From NCBI RefSeq assembly GCF_900250075.1, contig NZ_LT977071.1:1323298-1387297 (forward strand): a stretch of DNA of 64,000 nucleotides, written 5' to 3'. Shown one piece after another: positions 43,706 to 52,258 of this stretch. This stretch comes from Cupriavidus taiwanensis (lineage in GTDB: Bacteria > Pseudomonadota > Gammaproteobacteria > Burkholderiales > Burkholderiaceae). A program made the translations under genes and the position numbers. The notes below the pieces were generated by a model that worked only from the letters and a program-made list of their open reading frames with translations, had not been told where the DNA came from and made no database searches. Numbering within the stretch: the stretch's first letter is position 1; each line of letters opens with the position of its first letter.

Positions 43706-44416
43706 TTAGCGCGTCAGCGTCCACTTGTAGGCATAGCGGTCGGGCCGGAACAGCAAGTCCGCGCAGAACAGCGGCGTGCCTTCGATGTCGTACGGCGTGC
43801 AGCGCAGGCGCAATAGCGGCAGCCCTTCGGCGACGCCGAGCTTGCGGGCCACGTCGGCCGGCGCCGGGATCGCGCTGGCTTCCATCGCCACGTCGCGAAA
43901 GCGATACCCAAGCCGGCTTTCGAACAGCGCCATGGCGTCGTTGGTCTCGACATCTTCCTGCACCATGCGGCGCATCAGCGGCTCAGGCCCCATCAGGTTG
44001 AAATACGCGACCGCCACGTCGTCCCAATAGCGCACCGTGGCCACGCTCAGCACCTTCTCGCCCGGCTGCAGGCTCAGCGCCGCCGCCACATGGGGCGGCG
44101 CCCGCAACAGCCGCACCGATGCCAGCTTGCCGTAGGCCAACTGGCCCCGCGCCCGGCCGGTCTCGTAGAAACCGGTCAGCGCGCCCAGGCTGGGGGTATC
44201 GGCCGGCCGCGTCACGAAACTGCCCTTGCCATTCACTTTCTCGATCAGGCCGGCGTTGTGAAGGCCGGACAGGGCCTGCCGCACGGTGATGCGGCTGACG
44301 CCGAACTCGGCCATCAGTTCGGCCTCGGACGGCAACTTGGCGCCGGGGGCGAAGGTGTTGCTGGCGATTCGCTGGCGAATCTCGCTTTCTATCTCTTTGA
44401 ACCTGGGCAGCGCCAC
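43706..44416 (-). CDS. GntR-family regulator, HutC/UTRA type
   Basis: A 236-residue regulator with a GntR winged helix (L-P-S-E-A-E-L-M-A-E-F-G-V-S-R-I-T-V-R-Q) and a C-terminal UTRA ligand-binding domain (about residues 90-230) ending with D-L-L-F-R-P-D-R-Y, typical of HutC-like members. The start is GTG at 44416 with only a weak ribosome site. It faces the GMC/TauD/aldehyde dehydrogenase operon, and two copies of an ACCTGTTA-type palindrome lie between, so it is the likely repressor of that operon. The ligand is not known. Confidence 0.92.
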   Translation of the reverse strand: MALPRFKEIESEIRQRIASNTFAPGAKLPSEAELMAEFGVSRITVRQALSGLHNAGLIEKVNGKGSFVTRPADTPSLGALTGFYETGRARGQLAYGKLASVRLLRAPPHVAAALSLQPGEKVLSVATVRYWDDVAVAYFNLMGPEPLMRRMVQEDVETNDAMALFESRLGYRFRDVAMEASAIPAPADVARKLGVAEGLPLLRLRCTPYDIEGTPLFCADLLFRPDRYAYKWTLTR

Positions 44417-44454
44417 GTGTGTCCCGCCCCGCGGGCGGCTCCGAACTGAGTGAT

Positions 44455-44488
44455 GCGGATTAGTGAGGCGGATTAGTGAGGCGGATTA
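44455..44488. repeat. 13-base tandem repeat, about 2.6 copies
   Basis: The unit GCGGATTAGTGAG occurs twice in full (44455-44467 and 44468-44480) and once in part (44481-44488). It lies between the GntR start and the first operator palindrome. It could be a slippage product or a regulator contact zone; no protein-binding pattern is obvious. Confidence 0.7.
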
Positions 44489-44489
44489 T

Positions 44490-44505
44490 ACCTATCATGA
44501 CAGGT
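44490..44505. promoter_or_regulatory. GntR operator candidate, site 1
   Basis: ACCTATCA-TGACAGGT is a 16-base palindrome with one mismatched pair. It shares its ACCT/AGGT ends and spacing with the perfect site 33 bases away, about three helical turns, so two dimers could bind the same face of the DNA. Its position 74 bases before the GntR start also allows autoregulation. Confidence 0.6.
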
Positions 44506-44522
44506 ACCGTCATAACCTATTG

Positions 44523-44538
44523 ACCTGTTATAACAGGT
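44523..44538. promoter_or_regulatory. GntR operator candidate, site 2
   Basis: ACCTGTTA-TAACAGGT is a perfect 8-8 palindrome. TTGACC (44520-44525), which resembles a -35 box, overlaps it, so binding would block the promoter of the GMC operon. This arrangement puts transcription start beyond the ATG at 44540 and favours a later translation start. Confidence 0.65.
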
Positions 44539-44614
44539 AATGGCAGTATCCGTCGTCACCAGCGCTCTGCGCCCCCACCATCACCGCGTGCTGGCAACAC
44601 AGGAGACAACTCAA

Positions 44615-46285
44615 TTGGAAACCAGGGCAAAAGACACCGCCGGCGCGCCGGCGGAGTTCGACTACATCGTCATCGGCGCGGGATCGGCGGGCTGTGCCGT
44701 GGCCGGGCGCCTGGCCGAGGACGCCAGCGTCACGGTGGCGCTGCTCGAGGCAGGACCGCATGACCATCACTACGCGATCTGGGCGCCGGTCGGCATCGCC
44801 GCCGTGGTGCCCAGGGCCGGGCCGCGCAACTATGGCTACTACACCGAGCCCCAGGCGGGGCTGAACGGCCGCCGCTCCTATCAGCCGCGCGGGCGCGGCC
44901 TGGGCGGCAGCTCCTCGATCAATGGCATGGTCTATATCCGCGGCCACCGGCGCGACTATGACGACTGGGCTGCGCTGGGCTGCCGCGGCTGGGGCTTCGA
45001 CGACGTGCTGCCCTACTTCCGCCGCAGCGAGCGCAATCCCCGCCTGGGCGGGAAGCAGGACCCGCTGCACGGCGACGACGGTCCGCTGCACGTCAGCGAC
45101 CTGCGCTCGCCCAACCCGTTCGCGCAGCGCTTCGTCGAGGCCGCGATGCAGGCCGGGCTGCCGCGCAACGACGACTTCAACGGCGCCACCCAGGAGGGCG
45201 CTGGCCTGTACCAGGTGACGCAGCACAACGGCGAGCGCTGGAACGCGGCGCGCGCCTACCTGCACAGCGGCAACGCAGCCGACGCCGCGCTGAACGGTGG
45301 CCGCCGCGGTCTGGCGGTGATGACCGATACGCAGGCACTGCGCATCCTGTTCGACGGCAAGCGCGCCACCGGCGTGGAGGTGGTCCGTGGCGGCACGGTG
45401 CAGGTGCTGCGCGCGCGGCGCGAGATCGTGCTCAGCGGCGGCGCCTTCAACTCGCCGCAACTGCTGCTGGCCTCGGGCATCGGCCCGGCCGCGCACCTGC
45501 GCGAGCTTGGCATCGACGTGGTCCACGAACTGCCGGGCGTGGGCGAGAACCTGCAGGATCATCTCGACATCATCGTCAACAAGCAGCTGCAGACCACCGA
45601 GCTGTTCGGCAAGACCGGCCGCGGCATGCTGCGGCTCGCGCGCGAGGTGATGCGCTACCGGCGCACGCGCACCGGCATGGTGACCTCGAATATCGCCGAG
45701 GCCGGCGCGTTCCTGCGCAGCCGGCCCGAACTGGAGATCCCCGACGTGCAGCTGCACTTCGCGGTGGCGCTGGTCGGTAACCGCAACCTGGGCAACCTGG
45801 GCCACGGCTACTCCTGCCATGCCTGCGTGCTGCGCCCCAAGAGCCGCGGCCACGTGCGCCTGCGCAGCGCCGACACGCGCGAAGCGCCGCTGATCGATCC
45901 GCGCTTCCTCTCGGCCGAGGAAGACATGGCCGGCATGGTCGAAGGGGTGCGCGCGATCCGCCGCATCTTCGCCCAGCCCGCACTGGCGCAGCACGGCGGG
46001 CGCGAGGTGCTGACCGATGCGTTCGGCCCCGACAGCGGCAACGAGGCGGCGATCCAGGACTTCGTGCGCAACCACGCCGATACGGTCTACCACCCGGTCG
46101 GCACCTGCAAGATGGGCGTCGACGACATGGCCGTGGTCGACCCGGAACTGCGCGTGCGCGGCGTGCAGGGCCTGCGCGTCGCCGATGCCTCGATCATGCC
46201 GACCCTGGTCGGCGGAAACACCAACGCGCCGGCCATCATGATCGGCGAAAAGGCCGCGGACCTGCTCAGGGCCGCGCTCCGCTGA
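44615..46285 (+). CDS. GMC-family FAD oxidoreductase (choline/alcohol-dehydrogenase-like)
   Basis: A GMC flavoprotein of 556 residues. FAD is bound at V-I-G-A-G-S-A-G; GMC signature 1 is G-R-G-L-G-G-S-S-S-I-N-G and signature 2 is G-A-F-N-S-P-Q-L-L-L. The active-site histidine and asparagine are in Y-H-P-V-G-T-C-K-M-G and V-G-G-N-T-N-A-P. The TTG at 44615 is chosen: AGGAGA precedes it and the length then equals that of BetA-type choline dehydrogenases. The ATG at 44540 abuts the operator palindrome and lacks a ribosome site. It likely oxidises an alcohol to an aldehyde, which the aldehyde dehydrogenase at the end of the operon would take further. Confidence 0.9.
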   Translation: METRAKDTAGAPAEFDYIVIGAGSAGCAVAGRLAEDASVTVALLEAGPHDHHYAIWAPVGIAAVVPRAGPRNYGYYTEPQAGLNGRRSYQPRGRGLGGSSSINGMVYIRGHRRDYDDWAALGCRGWGFDDVLPYFRRSERNPRLGGKQDPLHGDDGPLHVSDLRSPNPFAQRFVEAAMQAGLPRNDDFNGATQEGAGLYQVTQHNGERWNAARAYLHSGNAADAALNGGRRGLAVMTDTQALRILFDGKRATGVEVVRGGTVQVLRARREIVLSGGAFNSPQLLLASGIGPAAHLRELGIDVVHELPGVGENLQDHLDIIVNKQLQTTELFGKTGRGMLRLAREVMRYRRTRTGMVTSNIAEAGAFLRSRPELEIPDVQLHFAVALVGNRNLGNLGHGYSCHACVLRPKSRGHVRLRSADTREAPLIDPRFLSAEEDMAGMVEGVRAIRRIFAQPALAQHGGREVLTDAFGPDSGNEAAIQDFVRNHADTVYHPVGTCKMGVDDMAVVDPELRVRGVQGLRVADASIMPTLVGGNTNAPAIMIGEKAADLLRAALR

Positions 46286-46326
46286 GTCCCATCTGCATTG
46301 GCACAAACACTACCAAGGAGACCACC

Positions 46327-47238
46327 ATGCAAGCCACCGCACCCGCCACCATCAGCCCGCAAGACTACCGTGCGCTCGAGCCGGAGCCGTTTCCCTTCAC
46401 CGTGCGCCGCTGCACGCCGACCATCGGCGCCGAGGTCGAGGGCATCGATTTCCGCGAGACCCTCGACCACGACACCTATCTCTCGCTGCGCCGCGCGCTG
46501 CTGAAGTACAAGGTGCTGTTCTTCCGCAAGCAGGCCATCACGCCGGCCCAGCACGTAGCGGTGGCGCGGCGCTTCGGCGAGCTGGAAGTGCACCCGATGT
46601 TCACCAACCATCCGGAGCATCCTGAACTGGTGGTGTTCGGCCGCAACGACAAGACCCGCGGCCGCGAGAACCTGTACCACTCCGACGTGTCGTGGCGCGA
46701 GATCCCGTCGATGGGCTCGATGCTGCGCTGCCTGGAGTGCCCCGAGGTGGGCGGCGACACCATCTGGATCAACATGGCCGCCGCCTACGACAACCTGCCG
46801 CAGGAGATGAAGGACCGCATCGCCAACCTGAAGGCGGTGCACGATGCCATGCCCGCGTTCGGCACCGCGCTGAGCGAGGAGAAGTATGTGGAGATGCGCG
46901 CCAAGTATCCGCCCATGGTGCACCCGGTGGTACGCACCCATCCGGAGACCGGCGAGAAGATCCTGTTCGTCAACGAGGCCTTCACCACGCACTTCGCCAA
47001 CTTCGCCAAGGAACAGCCGTATCGCTTCGGCTCCGACTTCCGGCCGGCGGAACTGGACCTGATGCAGTACCTGTACCGCCAGGCCGCCGCACCCGAGTAC
47101 CAGGTGCGGCTGCGCTGGCAGCCGGACACGATCGCGCTGTGGGACAACCGCTCCACGCAGCATTACGCCGTGCAGGATTACTTCCCCGCGGTGCGCCACA
47201 TGAACCGCGCCACCATCATCGGCGACCGTCCGGCCTGA
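46327..47238 (+). CDS. TauD/TfdA-family Fe(II)/2-oxoglutarate dioxygenase
   Basis: A cytosolic dioxygenase of 303 residues. The facial triad is visible as H118 and D120 in L-Y-H-S-D-V-S and H279 in R-S-T-Q-H-Y, with the 2-oxoglutarate-binding arginine in the following H-M-N-R-A-T-I. Such enzymes hydroxylate the carbon next to a sulfonate, ether oxygen or amine, releasing an aldehyde or keto product. It follows the GMC gene by 41 bases with AAGGAG before its ATG. With two oxidative partners it may start attack on an ether or amine whose product is then oxidised. TauD itself (taurine) is only one of many possible substrates. Confidence 0.92.
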   Translation: MQATAPATISPQDYRALEPEPFPFTVRRCTPTIGAEVEGIDFRETLDHDTYLSLRRALLKYKVLFFRKQAITPAQHVAVARRFGELEVHPMFTNHPEHPELVVFGRNDKTRGRENLYHSDVSWREIPSMGSMLRCLECPEVGGDTIWINMAAAYDNLPQEMKDRIANLKAVHDAMPAFGTALSEEKYVEMRAKYPPMVHPVVRTHPETGEKILFVNEAFTTHFANFAKEQPYRFGSDFRPAELDLMQYLYRQAAAPEYQVRLRWQPDTIALWDNRSTQHYAVQDYFPAVRHMNRATIIGDRPA

Positions 47239-47267
47239 GCGGACGACAATCCATCGAGGCAACCGGC

Positions 47268-48689
47268 ATGCATATCGTCGACAAGTTCTATATCCACGGC
47301 AAATGGGTGCAGCCCGCCGAGGGCGCCACCCAGGCCGACATCATCGACCCGGCCACCGAAGCGGTGGCCGGCAGGCTCGCCATGGGCACCGCCGCGGACG
47401 TGGACCGCGCCGTCGCCGCCGCGCGCGAGGCCTTCCCGGCGTGGTCGCTTTCCACCCGCGAAACCCGCATTGCGCTGCTCGAGCGCATCATCGCCGCCTA
47501 CCAGGCGCGCATGCCCGACCTGGCGCAGGCGGTGCGCCAGGAGATCGGCGCACCGATCACGCTGGCCACCAGCCTGCAGGCGGCGATCGGGCTGGGGCAA
47601 TTGCAGGCGACACTGCAGGCGCTGCGCGACTTTGCCTTCGAAAGCCCGCGCGGCAAGAGCCTGGTGCTGCGCGAGGCCATCGGCGTGGCCGCGCTGATCA
47701 CGCCGTGGAACTGGCCGCTGAACCAGATCGCGGCCAAAGTGGCGCCGGCACTGGCGGCGGGCTGCACCGTGGTGCTCAAGCCCTCCGAAATCGCGCCGCT
47801 GGACGCGCAGATCTTCGCCGAGATCATGGATGCCGCCGGCACGCCGCCGGGCGTGTTCAACATGCTCTATGGCGAAGGCCGCGTGGTCGGCGCCGCGCTG
47901 TCGTCGCATCCTCGGGTCGACATGGTATCGATCACCGGCTCGACCCGCGCCGGTGTGGAAGTGGCTATCAGCGCCGCCCCCACCGTCAAGCGCGTGGCGC
48001 AGGAACTGGGCGGCAAGTCGCCGCTGATCGTGCTGGACGACGCCGACCTGCAGGCGGCGGTGACCAGCGGCGTGGCCCAGTGCATGGTCAATTCGGGCCA
48101 GACCTGCGTGGCGCCCACGCGCGTGCTGGTACCGCGCGCACGCTACGAGGAAGCCGTGCAGATCGCGGCGGCGGTGGCCAATGCGGTCAAGGTCGGCGAT
48201 CCGTCCGATCCCGACACCAGGATGGGCCCGATATCCAACCGCGGCCAGTACGACAAGGTGCAGCGCCTGATCGGCGTCGGCATCGAGGAAGGCGCACGGC
48301 TGGCCGCCGGCGGCCCGGGCCGCCCCGACGGCATCGAGCGCGGCTTCTATGCCCGCCCGACCATTTTCGCCGACGTGCGCAACGACATGGCCATCGCCCG
48401 CGAGGAGATCTTCGGGCCGGTGCTGTGCCTGTTGCCGTACGACAGCGAAGAGGAAGCCGTGGCCATCGCCAACGACACCGACTTCGGCCTCGCCGCCTAT
48501 GTCGCCTCGTCCGATCCGGCGCGCGCACGCAGGCTGGCGGCGCGCCTGCGCGCCGGCAATGTGCGCATCAATGGCGCGATGATGGATATCACCGCCCCCT
48601 TCGGCGGCTACAAGACTTCCGGCAACGGTCGCGAGTACGGCCCCGAAGGCATCGCCGAGTTCCTCGAGACCAAGACCGTGACGGGCTGA
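47268..48689 (+). CDS. Aldehyde dehydrogenase family protein
   Basis: An NAD(P)-dependent aldehyde dehydrogenase of 473 residues. The catalytic cysteine is C280 in S-G-Q-T-C-V-A-P and the general base E246 in Q-E-L-G-G-K-S; the cofactor-binding T-P-W-N-W-P and F-G-P motifs are also present. The ATG at 47268, 29 bases after the dioxygenase stop, follows GAGGC. It is the last gene of the operon under the HutC-type regulator and should convert the aldehyde product to an acid. A strong hairpin follows the stop codon. Confidence 0.93.
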   Translation: MHIVDKFYIHGKWVQPAEGATQADIIDPATEAVAGRLAMGTAADVDRAVAAAREAFPAWSLSTRETRIALLERIIAAYQARMPDLAQAVRQEIGAPITLATSLQAAIGLGQLQATLQALRDFAFESPRGKSLVLREAIGVAALITPWNWPLNQIAAKVAPALAAGCTVVLKPSEIAPLDAQIFAEIMDAAGTPPGVFNMLYGEGRVVGAALSSHPRVDMVSITGSTRAGVEVAISAAPTVKRVAQELGGKSPLIVLDDADLQAAVTSGVAQCMVNSGQTCVAPTRVLVPRARYEEAVQIAAAVANAVKVGDPSDPDTRMGPISNRGQYDKVQRLIGVGIEEGARLAAGGPGRPDGIERGFYARPTIFADVRNDMAIAREEIFGPVLCLLPYDSEEEAVAIANDTDFGLAAYVASSDPARARRLAARLRAGNVRINGAMMDITAPFGGYKTSGNGREYGPEGIAEFLETKTVTG

Positions 48690-48710
48690 AGTCGCCCGGT
48701 CCGCTACCCG

Positions 48711-48747
48711 CCGCCCGGCCGCCAGCGCCATGCTGGCCGCCGGGCGG
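48711..48747 (+). terminator. Long terminator hairpin after the GMC/TauD/ALDH operon
   Basis: Two 16-base arms, starting CCGCCCGGC and ending GCCGGGCGG, pair with a single mismatch around the loop GCCAT. The hairpin lies 21 bases after the aldehyde dehydrogenase stop and is followed by TGTCGTTTG, a weak T-rich stretch. Confidence 0.65.
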
Positions 48748-48881
48748 TGTCGTTTGCGCGGCGCATGCATGCGCGCTGCCGCGCTTGTCTGACACCGGCA
48801 GGCGGCGGCGTCCGACAGCCATCGCCTGCCAGCAAGCTATCTTCGAGGGTAGCGCCAGGCCTTTTGCCGAAGCGCCCGGCT

Positions 48882-50099
48882 ATGTCGACTGTTCCCGATC
48901 CCACCGCCCCGGGGCTGCCGCCAGCGCAGCCCGTCCCGCAACTGACCGACGCTGGCCGCCCCGCAGACGCCGCCGCCGCCGATCTGTCCACGCCAGCGCC
49001 CGCGCTGCTGACCGATGCCGCCGTCGCCGGCGCGCTGCATCGCGCCAGCACCGCGCTGATGGTGCTGGCGGTGCTGTTCTCGCTGTACGCCGTGCACGTG
49101 GCGCGCGACTTCCTGGTGCCGGTGGTGATCGCGGTGGTGATGGCCTACCTGCTCGACCCGCTGGTGTGCGCGCTGCAGCGGCTGGGACTGGCGCGCTCGC
49201 TGGCCAGCACCATCGTGCTGCTGGCACTGCTCGCCGCCCTGCTCAGCGGCGCCTACCTGCTGCAGGGACAGGTCGAGTCGATGGTCAACAGCCTGCCGGA
49301 GATGGCGAGCAAGCTGTCGCGATCCGTCGGCGCGCTGCTCAGCGGCGACGACTCGATGTGGCAGAAGATACGCCGCGCCGCCACCGTGCTCAGCGGCACC
49401 GGCCAGCCGCCGCCGGCGCGCGGCACCCACGTTGTAGTGGAGCAGTCGGCGGGCCAGATCAACAACATGCTGCTGGCCGGTTCGGTCAGCATCTTCACCA
49501 TGGCGGCGCAGGCGGTGGTGGTGGTGTTCCTGCTGTATTTCCTGATGCTTGCCGGCGATACCTTCAAGCGCAAGTTCATCAAGATGGTGGGCACCACCAT
49601 CTCGGAAAAGAAGATCAGCGTGCACATGCTGGACGAGGTCAACCGCTCGATCCGCCGCTACATGGGGATGCTGCTGGTGACCAACGCCGGCCTGGGCGTG
49701 TGCACCTGGCTGCTGCTCAAATGGCTTGGCGTCGACAATGCCGGCAGCTGGTCGATCGCGGCGGCGGCGCTGCACCTGGTGCCCTACTTCGGCGCGCTGG
49801 CGATCGCGCTGTGCCTGGGCATGGTCACGTTCATGCAGTTCGGCACGCTGGGAATGGCCGCCGCGGCGGCGGGCGGTTCGCTGTTGATCGCGACGCTGAT
49901 CGGTTCGGTCATCACCACGTGGATGACCGGCCGCATGGCGCGCATGAACGCCGTGGCGGTGTTCGTGGCGCTGCTGTTGTTCACGTGGCTGTGGGGCGTG
50001 TGGGGAATGTTGCTCGCGATACCGCTGATTACCATCGCCAAGGTGGTGGCGGATCACATTGAAGGCATGGAAGTGGTGGCCGAGTTCCTTGGCGAGTAG
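48882..50099 (+). CDS. AI-2E family transporter (PerM/YdiK-like)
   Basis: An inner-membrane protein of 405 residues. A cytoplasmic N-terminus of about 55 residues rich in Pro and Ala precedes two hydrophobic segments, a soluble loop of about 110 residues, and then five or six more helices. The end carries L-L-A-I-P-L-I-T-I-A-K-V, a family hallmark. Members are put forward as autoinducer-2 exporters or permeases of unknown solutes, and some as Na+/H+ antiporters. No ribosome site stands out before the ATG at 48882, but an extension upstream has no conserved sequence. It appears to be transcribed alone. Confidence 0.9.
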   Translation: MSTVPDPTAPGLPPAQPVPQLTDAGRPADAAAADLSTPAPALLTDAAVAGALHRASTALMVLAVLFSLYAVHVARDFLVPVVIAVVMAYLLDPLVCALQRLGLARSLASTIVLLALLAALLSGAYLLQGQVESMVNSLPEMASKLSRSVGALLSGDDSMWQKIRRAATVLSGTGQPPPARGTHVVVEQSAGQINNMLLAGSVSIFTMAAQAVVVVFLLYFLMLAGDTFKRKFIKMVGTTISEKKISVHMLDEVNRSIRRYMGMLLVTNAGLGVCTWLLLKWLGVDNAGSWSIAAAALHLVPYFGALAIALCLGMVTFMQFGTLGMAAAAAGGSLLIATLIGSVITTWMTGRMARMNAVAVFVALLLFTWLWGVWGMLLAIPLITIAKVVADHIEGMEVVAEFLGE

Positions 50100-50204
50100 C
50101 GTGCGTTCGCGCACCTGTCGCATCGGAGCTGCACCGCTATACTGAAACAGCGAATGCTGCACCACAGCATTACAGACGCAGCCGTTCGCGCGGAGGAAAC
50201 CACC

Positions 50205-50420
50205 ATGTCTCTATGCGACCTGTGCGAGTCGCAACTGGACCGCCCCGGCCATGTGCCGCCGCATCCGCAACTGGCGATTTCGGCGACGCTGCGCATGGCG
50301 AGCGGACAGAATGCGTTCGTGTACCGCTGCGGCCACTGCGGCCAGACACTGCTGCTTGCGTCCGACGACGGCGAAGCGCCCGACCGCTGGACGCGCCTCG
50401 ACGCCGACGGCTGGCGTTGA
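50205..50420 (+). CDS. Small zinc-ribbon-like protein
   Basis: A 71-residue protein with C-D-L-C-E-S near its start and C-G-H-C-G-Q in the middle, a likely four-cysteine zinc site. The ATG at 50205 has CGGAGGAAA ahead of it, a strong ribosome site. I do not recognise a named family. Small proteins of this type may be regulators or chaperones, but nothing nearby fixes a role. It lies between the AI-2E gene and the DUF3079 gene and all three run in the same direction. Confidence 0.7.
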   Translation: MSLCDLCESQLDRPGHVPPHPQLAISATLRMASGQNAFVYRCGHCGQTLLLASDDGEAPDRWTRLDADGWR

Positions 50421-50511
50421 TCTTGACCCTGACCTGGCGTCACGGCGCCGTTGATGCCGCCTTGATCCCGCACAAGTCCGGGATCCGGAAGCGTCGACAT
50501 AATCGGCCATC

Positions 50512-50724
50512 ATGGCCAAGAAATTTCCCATCCATCCCAGCCATCCCGAGCGCATCTGCTGGGGCTGCGACCAATACTGCCCGGTCGACTCGATGCGCTG
50601 CGGCAACGGCTCCAGCCGCACCCAGCATCCCGTCGAACTGCTCGGCGACGACTGGCTCGAATGCGGCGACTGGGGCATCGAGGCGCCGTCCGCCAAGGCA
50701 CCGTCCGGAACCACCCCCGGGTAG
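50512..50724 (+). CDS. DUF3079 domain protein
   Basis: A 70-residue protein of the DUF3079 family, known mostly from Burkholderiales and relatives. It starts M-A-K-K-F-P-I-H-P-S-H-P-E-R-I-C-W-G-C-D and has five cysteines (C-W-G-C, Y-C, R-C, E-C) that could hold a metal. Function is unknown. It is followed after 72 bases by the succinate semialdehyde dehydrogenase gene; whether the two are co-transcribed is unclear. Confidence 0.85.
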   Translation: MAKKFPIHPSHPERICWGCDQYCPVDSMRCGNGSSRTQHPVELLGDDWLECGDWGIEAPSAKAPSGTTPG

Positions 50725-50796
50725 CGGGATTACAATCGTTGTCTCCGGCCCAACGACAAAGACCCGGCGCCACTGCCGGCATACACCGAGACAACC

Positions 50797-52245
50797 ATGC
50801 TGAACCTCCAGGATTCCTCGCTGCTGCGGCAGCAGTGCTTGATCGACGGCCGCTGGATCGATGGCGAGCGCCGCATCGACGTGACCAATCCCGCCACCGG
50901 CGAGCGCGTCGGCCAGGTGCCGCAGCTGGGCGCCGAAGAGACCCGCCAGGCCATCGAGGCCGCCAACCGCGCGCTGCCGGCATGGCGCGCCCGCACCGCC
51001 AAGGAACGCTCGGCGCTGCTGCGCAAATGGTTCGAGCTGATCATGGCGAACCAGGAAGACCTGGCCCGCATCATGACCGCGGAGCAAGGCAAGCCGATCG
51101 CCGAGGCGCGCGGCGAGATCGCCTACGCGGCCTCGTTCATCGAATGGTTTGCCGAGGAAGGCAAGCGCGTCTATGGCGATACCATTCCCGCCCCGGTCAG
51201 CAACCAGCGCATCGTAGTGACCAAGGAACCGGTCGGGGTCTGTGCCGCGATCACGCCGTGGAACTTCCCCGCCGCCATGATCACCCGCAAGGCCGGCCCG
51301 GCGCTGGCGGTCGGCTGCACCATGGTGGTCAAACCCGCCTCGCAGACGCCGCTGACGGCGCTGGCGCTGGTGGCCCTGGCCGAGCGTGCCGGCATCCCCG
51401 CCGGCGTGCTGTCGGTAGTGACCGGCTCGGCCAGCGCGATCGGCGGCGAGATGAGCAGCAATGCGCTGGTGCGCAAGCTGACCTTCACCGGCTCGACCGA
51501 AGTCGGACGCGTGCTGATGGCGCAGACCGCCGCCACCATCAAGAAGGTGTCGATGGAACTGGGCGGCAACGCGCCCTTTATCGTGTTCGACGATGCCGAC
51601 CTCGACGCCGCCGTCGAAGGCGCGATCGTTTCCAAGTACCGCAATGCCGGTCAGACCTGCGTCTGCGCCAACCGCATCTACGTGCAGTCCGGCGTCTACG
51701 AAGCATTTGCGCAGAAGCTGGTCGCCGCAGTGGCGGCTTTGAAGGTGGGCAACGGCATGGACGACGGCGTGCGCATCGGCCCGCTGATCGACGACAAGGC
51801 CGTGGCCAAGGTCGAGGAGCATATCGCCGATGCGCTCGGCAAGGGTGCCCGCCTGCTGCAAGGCGGCCAGCGTCACGCGCTCGGCCACTCCTTCTTCCAG
51901 CCGACGGTGCTGGCCGACGTCGCGCCCGGCATGCTGGTGGCGCGCGAGGAAACCTTCGGCCCGCTCGCGCCGCTGTTCCGCTTCGACACCGAGGACGACG
52001 TGGTCGCCATGGCCAACGACACCGAGTTCGGCCTGGCCAGCTACTTCTATGCACGCGACCTGGGCCGGGTCTGGCGCGTCTCGGAGCGGCTGGAATACGG
52101 CATGGTCGGCGTCAATACGGGCCTGATCTCGAACGAGGTGGCGCCGTTCGGCGGCGTCAAGCAATCCGGCGTGGGCCGCGAGGGCTCGCATTACGGCATC
52201 GACGACTACCTGGTGATCAAGTACACCTGCATGGCCGGCATCTGA
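50797..52245 (+). CDS. gabD: NAD(P)-dependent succinate-semialdehyde dehydrogenase
   Basis: A 482-residue aldehyde dehydrogenase with the size and sequence style of GabD. The catalytic cysteine is C288 in A-G-Q-T-C-V-C-A-N-R and the base E254 in S-M-E-L-G-G-N-A-P. C-V-C-A-N-R and P-F-G-G-V-K-Q-S-G-V-G-R are typical of GabD enzymes, which oxidise succinate semialdehyde to succinate in GABA breakdown. The second cysteine in T-C-V-C may form the redox switch known from E. coli GabD. No GABA transaminase gene is present in the window. Confidence 0.92.
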   Translation: MLNLQDSSLLRQQCLIDGRWIDGERRIDVTNPATGERVGQVPQLGAEETRQAIEAANRALPAWRARTAKERSALLRKWFELIMANQEDLARIMTAEQGKPIAEARGEIAYAASFIEWFAEEGKRVYGDTIPAPVSNQRIVVTKEPVGVCAAITPWNFPAAMITRKAGPALAVGCTMVVKPASQTPLTALALVALAERAGIPAGVLSVVTGSASAIGGEMSSNALVRKLTFTGSTEVGRVLMAQTAATIKKVSMELGGNAPFIVFDDADLDAAVEGAIVSKYRNAGQTCVCANRIYVQSGVYEAFAQKLVAAVAALKVGNGMDDGVRIGPLIDDKAVAKVEEHIADALGKGARLLQGGQRHALGHSFFQPTVLADVAPGMLVAREETFGPLAPLFRFDTEDDVVAMANDTEFGLASYFYARDLGRVWRVSERLEYGMVGVNTGLISNEVAPFGGVKQSGVGREGSHYGIDDYLVIKYTCMAGI

Positions 52246-52258
52246 CCCCAGCGCGCCC

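Noticed and set aside
44540..44614. ATG at 44540 as start of the GMC oxidoreductase
   Set aside because: It abuts the operator palindrome, has no ribosome binding site, and adds 25 residues not typical of the family; TTG at 44615 has AGGAGA and gives the usual length.
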